Origin: Calothrix sp. NIES-4101
GTDB taxonomy: Bacteria; Cyanobacteriota; Cyanobacteriia; Cyanobacteriales; Nostocaceae
Length of the DNA stretch: 64,000 nucleotides
Reading direction: 5' to 3'
NCBI GenBank assembly: GCA_004296455.1
Contig: AP018280.1
Span: 6,126,794 to 6,190,793, forward strand
Positions within the stretch are counted from its first letter, which is position 1, and every line of letters begins with the position of its first letter. Shown in pieces: positions 56,367-64,000 of this stretch. The notes beneath the pieces are model-generated. The model was given only the letters and a program-made list of their open reading frames with translations. It was not told where the DNA came from and did no database searches. The translations under genes and the position numbers were made by a program.

Positions 56367-56380
56367 AAGTTAAAAGTTAA
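56361..56380. repeat. AGTTAAA heptamer repeat
   Basis: Two exact copies of AGTTAAA and a partial third overlap the stop codon of the solute-binding protein gene. Confidence 0.6.
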
Positions 56381-56444
56381 CAGTCCTCTTTTCCTCTTCC
56401 CGCTTTCCCCCATAATAAAAATAGAAACATTTAATATAACAGCA

Positions 56445-56969
56445 ATGGATAGCAAACTCGCAGTTATTTATCTCTCGATTTTCGTCGGCTTACTACTATT
56501 CACAGTTGTCAGTGTATTTCGCCAAATCTTTAAAACACGTCGAATCGAAAGTTCTTTTTCACGACTGCGGAATAAACTAACCAAAGAACAGGGTACAGCA
56601 CAAGAATATTACGAATTAGCCAGCATTTACTCCGAAAAAAAACTATATTCCCAAGCTATTAGTGTTTTCCAAAAAGCACTCAAAGCTGCCGAAGAAGAAA
56701 ACGAAGAAAGTATCGGTATTATTTACAACGGGCTTGGCTATGTCTATTTTGCCCAAGAACAATATGACTTAGCAATTCGCCAATACAAAGAAGCTCTGAA
56801 ATCTAATCCCGAATATGTTGTTGCCTACAATAATCTCGCCCATGCCTACGAGCGTAAAAAGCTGAACAATCAAGCCTTAGAAATGTATGAAGAAGCACTC
56901 AAACGTGAACCTAATAATGCTATAGCCAAACGTCGAGCAGAATCATTACGAAGATTAGTCTCAGCTTAA
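56445..56969 (+). CDS. TPR membrane-anchored protein
   Basis: The 174-residue protein has a hydrophobic N-terminal helix (about 4-25) and three TPR motifs: AQEYYELASIYSEKKLY, AQEQYDLAIRQYKEAL and YNNLAHAYERKKL. It would be a membrane-tethered protein-interaction module. In cyanobacteria such proteins are often linked to photosystem assembly, but nothing here shows that. It may be co-transcribed with the solute-binding protein. Confidence 0.88.
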   Translation: MDSKLAVIYLSIFVGLLLFTVVSVFRQIFKTRRIESSFSRLRNKLTKEQGTAQEYYELASIYSEKKLYSQAISVFQKALKAAEEENEESIGIIYNGLGYVYFAQEQYDLAIRQYKEALKSNPEYVVAYNNLAHAYERKKLNNQALEMYEEALKREPNNAIAKRRAESLRRLVSA

Positions 56970-57151
56970 GAGCGGGAGAAGAGAAAAGATAAAAGAGAAA
57001 TTTTGGATTTTTCTTGACATCTTTTCATTTCTCTCTATCTTCTCAGATTCAGTCTGGCTCCTCACTAATAAAGTCTCTGCCTGCGGCAAGTGACGCTGCA
57101 ACGTATTTGCCGTGTCTTCCTCTCTCCGTGTCTCTCTGTCTGCGCCTCTTT

Positions 57152-57185
57152 GCGTCACCATCTGTTACTTTCTTTGGGAGAATTG
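57152..57185. repeat. Dispersed repeat, copy B
   Basis: This is the near-identical partner of the copy at 5529-5561, beginning GCGTCACCATCTGTTACTTT. It differs by one base change and one inserted G. The bases just before it (57110-57150) are degenerate CT-rich repeat. Confidence 0.6.
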
Positions 57186-57188
57186 GTA

Positions 57189-57395
57189 TTAGTTTCCCGA
57201 CTCCGCCAGTCTCTCTAAATGAAACGCAATGTTATTGAGTGACAGTTGAATTTCGTCGCTGTAGGAAAGACTTCTCCATCTTCGACTTGTGGCATTATCC
57301 AAAGCAGTTGTATCCAAATATCGTGCAAAAACCATTAGCTTCTCGGAGTCTTTTGTCGCTGAAGCTAAATCTTCTAAAAATTTTTGAGGTGTCAT
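57189..57395 (-). CDS. Small hypothetical protein
   Basis: A 68-residue frame with an even amino acid composition and two amphipathic helices (about 2-28 and 45-65). I do not recognise it. The ATG is followed by a plausible N terminus (MTPQKFLEDLASATKDSE), but the ribosome binding site is weak. It lies between a TPR gene and a secreted protein. It may be real. Confidence 0.45.
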   Translation of the reverse strand: MTPQKFLEDLASATKDSEKLMVFARYLDTTALDNATSRRWRSLSYSDEIQLSLNNIAFHLERLAESGN

Positions 57396-57498
57396 AGCAG
57401 ACTCTTACTCCCAAATGTGGCATCACAGCTTTAATATTTCTCCCACAACTAAATTGAAATTTCTGATATCAGCTTTCATTTATTTAAAGACAATTATT

Positions 57499-59151
57499 CT
57501 ATTCATCACTTTTAAGCATTTTTGCCAAAATATTTCTAGTTATTATTTGCGCGTCTTGATTCAATAATCCAGGACGTAATTGAGGGGCATTGAAATTATC
57601 CAAACCCCAACTCCACTGGATTGTTCCCGTGGCAAATACCGTCGCCCCAGAATTAGCAGTATAAACTGTCATATCCGAATATTTAGTTCTACCACCATGA
57701 CGATAGGGTGAATGGGCAATGCGAATAGTATTTTCTGGCGCAGAATGGAACATTTTATCAACTTCATATCCCAATAAACCTGCTAACCGCATCTCTGTTG
57801 TCGGATTGCCAAAGCCAAATAAGTTTTTTGAAGTTTGTGTCGTATTTTTGCTCAATTGTGTATCTGCAAGTAGCCATTCTGGAGCAGTATTTTGCACAAC
57901 GATATCAGCATTTACCTGAAAAGTATCGTACATGACTCCGATTAAGGCATCTTCCGGACGATTCACAGGTTTTCTACGCCAAAGAGTAGTTATCAGATAA
58001 TCATTACTTAAATTGCGATCGCGTGCAAATGGATCTAATGCTTCTCCTTCTTTGTAGGAGACAATTGTCCGGTTAATATCGCCAGTAATGCGACTAGGTT
58101 CCAGACGAATTTGCCAATAGCAAGTATTCGCGGAGAAAAAACCCAAACTGATACCAGCATCTCTGGCAGCTTCTACATTATTACGCATTTGCCACGACCA
58201 ATATTCATCATGTCCAACTGATAAAAAAGCCTTATGTAACAACAGGATATTTTTCCCACTTATTGGCTCCAAATAATTTTCGTGGGTATCAATATTGGTA
58301 CTGTAAGTCACGTCATAGCCGTTTTTTTCTAGCCAACGCACCATGTTATATTCCCATCCAGCACTGGATGTCCGACGCTTGGGCTGAAAATTAGTTAAAA
58401 ATTCCCCCGCACCAACTCCGTATACAGCATCACGATTGGGACTAATTGCATAGGGACGATTAAAGGATACTTTTGAGGCTTGTTTTCCTTTACTATTCCA
58501 ACGGTAAAGCGACATTGTGCCCCAATTATTGTATGCCTGATATGTGGTGACACTCGATTGAAATAAAATGTCTGAAGGGCGAGAATCATCACGAACAATG
58601 AAAACAATATAGCTTTGTTTGCCGCTTTTGCTAGCTGTTAGTTTCGCTAAATAAAAACCACTTGCCCATTGGGAAGAGTCCTGATAATTACTGGGTATTT
58701 CTAATACATAAGGGTCTAGCCAATTACATTCAATTAAACCTGTCGCCTGGTCAACTATTGGTAATGGCTGCTTAACTGATTTCCGAAAAACTGCTGGTGC
58801 AATTTGTCGTCCACCTTGACCTTGATACCAGCCCATACGATACATTTCAATTGTATATCCAGGGTCTTTGGTATTCACAAAAAGCTTAATTTTATCCCCA
58901 CGATTAACACTAGTTAAAGATGCATATCCTTCTATTTCTCTATTTCTGGCAGGATTTGTTAACTGCCAATCTTTTGTGCCTGGCTTAATATTTTCAATAA
59001 TAATGGGATTATTTTTTTGTTGGGATAGAGGTAAATCACTCCCATAGGCAGGTATCTGCCAAAAAAATAAGACTGTAATGGTAGATAAAAATCCTGAAAG
59101 CAATACTTTGAGTAATCTGATGTAGCAATTTAATTGTTTTCCAGATAACAT
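57499..59151 (-). CDS. Secreted N,N-dimethylformamidase-like domain protein
   Basis: The protein has about 550 residues from the chosen ATG, with a signal peptide (hydrophobic about 12-32). Its body has the sequence features of the N,N-dimethylformamidase beta-subunit family: GYTIEMYRMGWYQGQGGR, FQSSVTTYQAYNNWGTMSLY, NILLLHKAFLSVGHDEYWSW and LGFFSANTCYWQIRL. The conserved SVGHDEYW and SANT motifs suggest a catalytic centre. The true substrate in cyanobacteria is unknown. A longer form from TTG at 59208 is possible but would displace the signal peptide. It is divergent from the P450 gene with 92 nt between. Confidence 0.82.
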   Translation of the reverse strand: MLSGKQLNCYIRLLKVLLSGFLSTITVLFFWQIPAYGSDLPLSQQKNNPIIIENIKPGTKDWQLTNPARNREIEGYASLTSVNRGDKIKLFVNTKDPGYTIEMYRMGWYQGQGGRQIAPAVFRKSVKQPLPIVDQATGLIECNWLDPYVLEIPSNYQDSSQWASGFYLAKLTASKSGKQSYIVFIVRDDSRPSDILFQSSVTTYQAYNNWGTMSLYRWNSKGKQASKVSFNRPYAISPNRDAVYGVGAGEFLTNFQPKRRTSSAGWEYNMVRWLEKNGYDVTYSTNIDTHENYLEPISGKNILLLHKAFLSVGHDEYWSWQMRNNVEAARDAGISLGFFSANTCYWQIRLEPSRITGDINRTIVSYKEGEALDPFARDRNLSNDYLITTLWRRKPVNRPEDALIGVMYDTFQVNADIVVQNTAPEWLLADTQLSKNTTQTSKNLFGFGNPTTEMRLAGLLGYEVDKMFHSAPENTIRIAHSPYRHGGRTKYSDMTVYTANSGATVFATGTIQWSWGLDNFNAPQLRPGLLNQDAQIITRNILAKMLKSDE

Positions 59152-59243
59152 TTGATTTGAACTGTTTTTTGGCACAAAGTTATGAAATTTTATTGTGCCA
59201 TTTTGCAAGTGATTTAGAAACTAAATTTGTATTCCATTACACC

Positions 59244-60728
59244 ATGATTGCAACTACTCACAAACCTAAATTAACAGTACCTGGACCCCCTTCTTCGCCG
59301 CTATTTGGAAATCTGATCCAAATGTTCAAGTTTGTAGACGACTCCATTAGTTTATCGCGTCAATTATTCCAAGACTATGGTTCAGTTGTCTCTTTACTTG
59401 CAGGTGGTGGTACAAATATTTACTCTCCCCATCTTAATTGTCCAGGTACAGTTCTTGCCTACGGTGCAGATATTGTTCGTGAAGTTACCAGCCAACATGA
59501 TATTTACCACAAATGTCCCTTGACTAGAGATTTGTACCGCAAACGTGATGATTCTTTGCGTACACAGCCTTTCCAACATTTTCTGGTGGGTTTATTTGGT
59601 GTGAATGGTGGAGAACACCGCCAACATCGGCAGCTTTTAATGCCAGCATTTCACAAGCAACGTATCGAATCTTACCGTGATGATATGGTAGCCTTGACAC
59701 ACTCGGAACTCGATCGCTTAAAAGTGGGTGAGGAAGTAGATATCCTAGAGTTGATGCGCCGTTTAACAATGCGTATTGCTACCAAAACTTTATTTGGTAA
59801 GGATTTTAGCGAAGAAGGTGACACCTTCACAAGATTATTAAAACAAGTTGGCGCACAAATGGGCAATCCGGCACTCACGTTTTTGCCCTTTGACTTTCCT
59901 GGCTTACCTTTCCACCGAATGCTGAACGCAGTCGGGGAACTTGATCAAGAATTACGCAATGTGATTCAGCGTAAACGTGCTCAGGGTATTGATGGTGGTG
60001 ATGTTCTCTCAATGCTAATCCAAGCAAGGGACGCAGAAAGCGGTGTCACCCTCACAGACGAAGAATTACTTGGACATGTGGGGGTAATTTACGTTGCGGG
60101 ACATGACACCAGTGCGAATGCTTTGACGTGGACTTTGTTTTTGCTTTCCCAACACCCGGCAATAGCTGCTGACTTACTCGATGAACTTGACAGCGTTTTA
60201 CATGGGGAAGCACCAACTCTCGAACAGTTACAGCAGTTACCTTTATTAGAACGGGTAATTAAAGAAAGTATGCGAGTATTATCGCCCGTACCTTGGAATG
60301 GTCGTGTGACTTCGCAAGCCACTTCCCTCGGTGGTTATGACTTACCTGAAGGAACCGAGGTTTTTGTGAGTATTTACCAAACCCACCACAGCCCCGAAAT
60401 TTATTCCCAACCGGAACGATTTCATCCCCAGCGTTGGGAAACTATTGAACCGACGATGTACGAATACAATCCTTTTAGTGCCGGTTCACGGATTTGTATT
60501 GGTGCCGGATTCGCAATGATGGAAATCAAGATTATTTTGGCAATGTTGGTGATGCGTTACAGGTTGCAATTAATTAACAAAAATCCCATCAACCCCAAGG
60601 GCTTAATTGTCATGTCCCCTCGAAATGGATTGCCGATGCTAGTTTATCAGCAAGATCGTCAATTTGCTCAAGGAGTGGGCGGAGTGCAGGGAAGTGTTCG
60701 GGAAATGGTGGATTTACCGCGACTCTAA
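59244..60728 (+). CDS. Cytochrome P450 (CYP110-like)
   Basis: The 494-residue P450 has the I-helix AGHDTSANALTW (about 288), the ExxR motif ESMR (about 337) and the heme-binding FSAGSRICIG (411-420, Cys418). It starts MIATTHKPKLTVPGPPSSPLFG, the proline-rich entry typical of the group. The cyanobacterial CYP110 family acts on fatty acids and terpenoids, but the substrate of this one is unknown. No redox partner is adjacent. I chose the ATG at 59244; an upstream TTG-started frame would add an unlikely extension. It is divergent from a dimethylformamidase-like gene. Confidence 0.93.
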   Translation: MIATTHKPKLTVPGPPSSPLFGNLIQMFKFVDDSISLSRQLFQDYGSVVSLLAGGGTNIYSPHLNCPGTVLAYGADIVREVTSQHDIYHKCPLTRDLYRKRDDSLRTQPFQHFLVGLFGVNGGEHRQHRQLLMPAFHKQRIESYRDDMVALTHSELDRLKVGEEVDILELMRRLTMRIATKTLFGKDFSEEGDTFTRLLKQVGAQMGNPALTFLPFDFPGLPFHRMLNAVGELDQELRNVIQRKRAQGIDGGDVLSMLIQARDAESGVTLTDEELLGHVGVIYVAGHDTSANALTWTLFLLSQHPAIAADLLDELDSVLHGEAPTLEQLQQLPLLERVIKESMRVLSPVPWNGRVTSQATSLGGYDLPEGTEVFVSIYQTHHSPEIYSQPERFHPQRWETIEPTMYEYNPFSAGSRICIGAGFAMMEIKIILAMLVMRYRLQLINKNPINPKGLIVMSPRNGLPMLVYQQDRQFAQGVGGVQGSVREMVDLPRL

Positions 60729-61470
60729 TTTATAAACTACGTTAGTTATGTCGCTAATAGTAGTTTCTGCCATCGTGCGATCGCCTGTCTATCTGAATTG
60801 GGTTTTTCCGGGATGGGAAACCCTGTTTTTCTTGTCCATCCTCAATCCAAAACCTACTATTAAGCATGAGCAAAACCAATAACGCGGATTGTAAGATTTA
60901 GTCTCAGTAGAGATTGTCATTTGATCGGCGTAGGGAATTACTGAGCAAATAACTACGAATTACAAATTATAGATTACGTAAGCATAAACCTTGCTGGAAG
61001 GTATTGGGAACTACCTTATTCCTGCCTTTTGAGGATTTTCTATATACGTAGAATTTTGAGTGTTCCTAGTAACAATGTCCTTGTAACACGGATTTACATT
61101 TTTGCGGTCAATCGATACAATACAACTAATCAAATTTGACATCCTCTAAAGCATAAAAGAAAAGCTGACTCTACCTCCATGTATAAGGTAAAATCAGCCG
61201 GAATCTCAAAAGCTAAATTTCAGGGTGACACTCTGGAAATTACGATATGCAATTCAGGGTGTCTATCGAAGATCAGACTCATGTTGAGAGTCATTGAGCG
61301 TTAAACTCAAATCGCGAGTTAGGCGTTAAGAGTCAGAAGTTGAGTCGATGTTTGAATGCTGCGGGAGACATGCATTCAACTCCAGGCTGCCAGTACAAAA
61401 AAGCTGCCTTTATTGTTATTTGGTACCCTGACGTTATGCAACTAATTTCCCTTAACCCCTAATCAGCGAT
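60729..61470. other. Hairpin-rich spacer between P450 and rre1
   Basis: This convergent spacer has a terminator at 61155-61198 (minus strand) and further hairpins at 61352-61379 (TTGAATGC/GCATTCAA) and near 61290. It looks like a structured 3' region of the rre1 transcript, or a separate small RNA. The first 400 nt show nothing clear. Confidence 0.45.
61155..61198 (-). terminator. Rho-independent terminator downstream of rre1
   Basis: On the minus strand a 12-bp stem (GCTGATTTTACC with GGTAGAGTCAGC, G-U pairs included) and an 11-nt loop are followed by TTTTCTTTT. It lies 272 nt beyond the rre1 stop. Confidence 0.75.
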
Positions 61471-62148
61471 TTATGCCATTTGGTTTTCAATCGCCCAGCG
61501 AGCTAACTCTGTGCGATTGTGAAGGTTAGTTTTGCCTAACATGTTAGAAACATGGCTTTCTACAGTTCGCTGACTAACGTTTAGTTCTTCAGCAATCTCG
61601 CGGTTTGCTAATCCCCTAGCCACAAACTGGACAACTTTCAGTTCGGTAGGTGTTAGCTGTACATCGAAAGGAACTTGAATACGAGAACCGTTTTCCCCAC
61701 CCTTTGCTTGGTGTTCCTTCCAACGAATTGTTTGTTTGAGCGATGATTCAACCTGCGCCACTAGTTCTTCTGGCTCAAATGGTTTCACCATGTACACGTC
61801 AGCCCCTTTATTTAATCCCTTGACGCGATCGGCGCTTTGTCCTTTCGCTGACAGGAATAGTACAGGAATCCAACTCGTGCGTTCGGTTTGCCGAACTTGC
61901 TCGACGAATGTATATCCATCCATTTCCGGCATCATTACGTCGCAAATGATCATATCTGGAATATCCTGCTCTAAAATTTCCAGAGCTTCTCGACCATTTT
62001 CGGCAGTGACGACCTCATATCCCCGGAATTCCAAGTAGTCCTTCACCAGCAATATCAGGTTTGGGTCGTCATCAATTAGTAAAAGTCGTTTGTGGTCTTT
62101 CATGCTGGGTTCTTTCATAGCAGTGGCAATTGTCGCGCTTCGGTCCAT
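61471..62148 (-). CDS. rre1: NarL-type response regulator Rre1/Ycf29
   Basis: This 225-residue protein has an N-terminal receiver domain (LLLIDDDPNLILLVKDYLE, phospho-acceptor Asp70 in MIICDVMMPEMDGY, Lys in YMVKPFEPEELV). Its C-terminal LuxR-type helix-turn-helix is PTELKVVQFVARGLANREIAEELNVSQRTVESHV. It closely resembles the cyanobacterial Ycf29/Rre1 protein, which with its sensor kinase controls heat-shock and other stress genes. The N-terminal 15 residues before MKDHKRLLL may not be translated; a start at 62103 is possible. A sensor kinase is not adjacent. A hairpin-containing leader lies upstream. Confidence 0.85.
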   Translation of the reverse strand: MDRSATIATAMKEPSMKDHKRLLLIDDDPNLILLVKDYLEFRGYEVVTAENGREALEILEQDIPDMIICDVMMPEMDGYTFVEQVRQTERTSWIPVLFLSAKGQSADRVKGLNKGADVYMVKPFEPEELVAQVESSLKQTIRWKEHQAKGGENGSRIQVPFDVQLTPTELKVVQFVARGLANREIAEELNVSQRTVESHVSNMLGKTNLHNRTELARWAIENQMA

Positions 62149-62480
62149 CAGGGTATTGACTCGTTTCCTATGATGGTGGATCGTGAAAAAGTGTGTGAGC
62201 TTTCCCCACTTAACTCGCCTTTGCCGCCTGCATGTCTAAAAAGTGAGAGTGACTTTTTTCGACATTAGGAAACTAGAGCTAAAGTACAGTAAGGATACGT
62301 AGAGCAGTAGTATTTATAATGCGCTATTATATATCGCTTTGATGAGTGCGGGCGAAAAAACACTGATTAAATAATAATTATTCAAGTTCACATAAGTGTT
62401 GGTTTAAGATGCTCCCAAAAATTAACCCACGCTAATCAATGCTCTATTAAAGCTTACTGCTTTTCATATCCTTTTCATGG
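62149..62480. other. Leader of rre1 and downstream region of 2Fe-2S gene
   Basis: This 332-nt spacer holds a hairpin, AAAAAGT (62238-62244) with ACTTTTT (62252-62258), flanked by GTC and GAC, about 90 nt before the rre1 start. The remaining part is AT-rich with no gene. Confidence 0.4.
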
Positions 62481-62954
62481 TTAAGCCTCTATTAATTGTT
62501 CGCCAACATTTTGGAAGCAATTTGGCAGAGAGTGGAGTAAAAATGCGTATTCTTCTACCACTTTATTGCCAATTAGATGTTCTTGAATAATTCGTTCGAT
62601 TACTTCGGGAGTTGCTTGGCAATACCACACACCATCCGGGTAAACTACCATTATCGGCCCAGAACAACAAACTCGCAAGCAATTGGCTTTTGTTCTGAAG
62701 ATGTAATTCAGGTTATTTTCTTGTGCTTGATCTAGTTTTAGCTCCTGAAGACGCTTTTTCAAATATTCCCATGATTCCAAAGAAGCTTGTTTAGAGCAAC
62801 ATTTTGGAATTGTCTGGTCAGCACATAAAAAAATATGTCGCTGGATTTTGGAAAGTCCTAGAGATTCTACAGAATTACTTAGGAATTTCTTTGCGGAAAT
62901 TTTAGTATTTTCCGGTATTCTCAGACCTGATAATTCCGCCGTATTGTTACTCAT
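62481..62954 (-). CDS. 2Fe-2S ferredoxin-domain protein
   Basis: The 157-residue protein has a thioredoxin-like 2Fe-2S domain. Cys-rich motifs are [13 protein letters not shown] (about 50-62) and [20 protein letters not shown] (about 100-120). The order of Cys resembles the NuoE-like small ferredoxin domain. It may act as an electron carrier in an unknown pathway. I chose the ATG at 62954, preceded by AGGAGGTG, over an upstream frame that would add 31 residues of odd sequence. It stands between rre1 and groES. Confidence 0.85.
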   Translation of the reverse strand: MSNNTAELSGLRIPENTKISAKKFLSNSVESLGLSKIQRHIFLCADQTIPKCCSKQASLESWEYLKKRLQELKLDQAQENNLNYIFRTKANCLRVCCSGPIMVVYPDGVWYCQATPEVIERIIQEHLIGNKVVEEYAFLLHSLPNCFQNVGEQLIEA

Positions 62955-63321
62955 CTCGCACCTCCTGATTACTGTTCTATAACAATTTTCTGGGTTTGCA
63001 AATAAATTTGAAGATACAAAAATATTCATAAACCAAAGAAAAATCATCTGATGAACATTTTTGATCGAGTATTTTTACTTAATTAATTCCTGAAATCGTT
63101 ATGGGGCAAAGAAAAAATGCCAAGGAGTCAGGGAACATAAATAGGGGAGAAAAGGTATTCCAGAAGACAATGACGGGAAAGAGAAGATGGGGAGATAGGG
63201 AGAAAGAAATAATATTTTCTATATCTGTTTTTCCTAGTGTCCCCCTGTCCTCATATTCCCCCTTCCCCTGATGTCCACTGCCCATTCTCTAATAGTTCGG
63301 GAACCCGTACACACTAATTTC

Positions 63322-63350
63322 TTGCTATTTGAAGCTGTATTTAGGTAAAT
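63322..63350 (+). promoter_or_regulatory. Putative groES promoter
   Basis: A -35-like TTGCTA (63322-63327), 17 nt, and a -10-like GTAAAT (63345-63350) lie just before the CIRCE operator. The match to consensus is partial. Confidence 0.4.
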
Positions 63351-63376
63351 TAGCACTCAGGAGTTGAGAGTGCTAA
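63350..63376 (+). promoter_or_regulatory. CIRCE operator of groES-groEL
   Basis: TTAGCACTC, nine bases, GAGTGCTAA: an exact CIRCE element, the HrcA repressor site. It lies 18 nt before the groES ATG and overlaps the expected transcription start. Confidence 0.95.
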
Positions 63377-63393
63377 TAAGGCACGAATTAGTT

Positions 63394-63705
63394 ATGGCAG
63401 CAGTATCATTAAGCGTATCAACAGTAAAACCTTTAGGCGATCGCGTTTTCGTTAAAGTTAGTGCTTCTGAAGAAAAGACCGCAGGTGGTCTTTATTTGCC
63501 CGACACAGCCAAAGAAAAGCCCCAAGTTGGTGAAGTTGTTTCTATTGGCGATGGCAAGTTCAAAGATGATGGTAGCCGCATGTCAATGGATGTGAAAGTT
63601 GGAGATAAAGTTCTCTACTCCAAGTACGCTGGTACCGACATCAAACTAGGTACTGACGAGTATGTATTACTTTCGGAAAAAGACATTTTAGCAATTGTTA
63701 GCTAA
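63394..63705 (+). CDS. groES: Co-chaperonin GroES
   Basis: The 103-residue protein has the GroES pattern: [15 protein letters not shown], the mobile loop [27 protein letters not shown] and [15 protein letters not shown]. It caps GroEL during protein folding. I chose the ATG at 63394; a longer upstream frame runs through the CIRCE operator and is not expected to be translated. groEL follows after about 157 nt in the same operon, with short TTAATGGGTA-type repeats between. Confidence 0.97.
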   Translation: MAAVSLSVSTVKPLGDRVFVKVSASEEKTAGGLYLPDTAKEKPQVGEVVSIGDGKFKDDGSRMSMDVKVGDKVLYSKYAGTDIKLGTDEYVLLSEKDILAIVS

Positions 63706-63760
63706 GTGGGTAGCGGGTAATGGTTAATGAATGGGTAATAGTTAATGGGTATATAGTTAA

Positions 63761-64000
<240 letters not shown>

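Larger units (their letters stand above)
62955..63393. other. Spacer between 2Fe-2S gene and groES
   Basis: This spacer carries the groES promoter and CIRCE operator at its right end. The left part holds G/A- and C/T-rich repeat DNA near 63180-63270. Confidence 0.5.

Overview
The window is a piece of a filamentous, probably heterocyst-forming cyanobacterial chromosome (Nostocales-like). The evidence is the gene set: a full-length NtcA nitrogen regulator, a HoxF hydrogenase diaphorase subunit, HypF, cyanobacteria-specific families (DUF2854, DUF3084, DUF1816, DUF2232, DUF1400 hydrolase), a Ycf29/Rre1-type response regulator, a HepC-like sugar transferase, a CYP110-like P450 and TPR-linked Ser/Thr kinases. 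The DNA fits too: low GC, many HIP1 octamers (GCGATCGC, for example at 5219-5226), and short heptamer-type tandem repeats in the spacers. I see no rRNA, tRNA, CRISPR array, intact insertion sequence or prophage.

Layout. 0.2-4 kb: a DUF2854 membrane protein, then an lptA-lptB-lptF lipopolysaccharide-export cluster on the minus strand. 4.3-10.5 kb: sulfate-type ABC ATPase (cysA), type-2 NADH dehydrogenase, a YqgF-like nuclease next to a DUF3084 coiled-coil protein, and ntcA with an NtcA box upstream. 11-16 kb: fabI, hisB, a small MITE-like element, a LysE-type exporter and a hoxF without its usual hox neighbours. 16-25.5 kb: a DUF6544-like protein, a phosphoribosyltransferase, a UbiH-type hydroxylase, DUF1816, hypF, a small AT-hook HTH protein, hemB and a DUF4870 protein. 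25.8-32 kb: prfC, an M48-fold protein that has lost its zinc motif, a probable small-RNA locus, an RRM protein and a sugar transferase. 32-43.9 kb: a 1507-residue protein with an Hsp70/actin-like ATPase domain, a Crp-family regulator, DUF2232, CobT, a coiled-coil protein, tpiA, folP and a paraslipin. 44-54 kb: a DUF1400 hydrolase, two coiled-coil genes linked to galK, a rhomboid-fold protein lacking catalytic residues, and two convergent Ser/Thr kinases. 54.8-64 kb: rpmI-rplT, a solute-binding protein, a TPR protein, a dimethylformamidase-like secreted protein divergent from a P450, rre1, a 2Fe-2S protein, and groES-groEL behind a CIRCE operator; groEL runs off the right edge.

How the genes fit together. 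Most are ordinary housekeeping genes in short transcription units. The less ordinary signals are: three proteins of enzyme families with substituted catalytic residues (rhomboid, M48 and one kinase); the giant actin-like ATPase; a coiled-coil gene pair overlapping galK; a candidate small RNA with a high-light-type (HLR1-like) box and a terminator; and several structured spacers, notably a 175-bp inverted-repeat element upstream of hoxF and a hairpin-rich stretch ending in a terminator downstream of rre1. I did not find a clear new multi-gene defence or mobile system.
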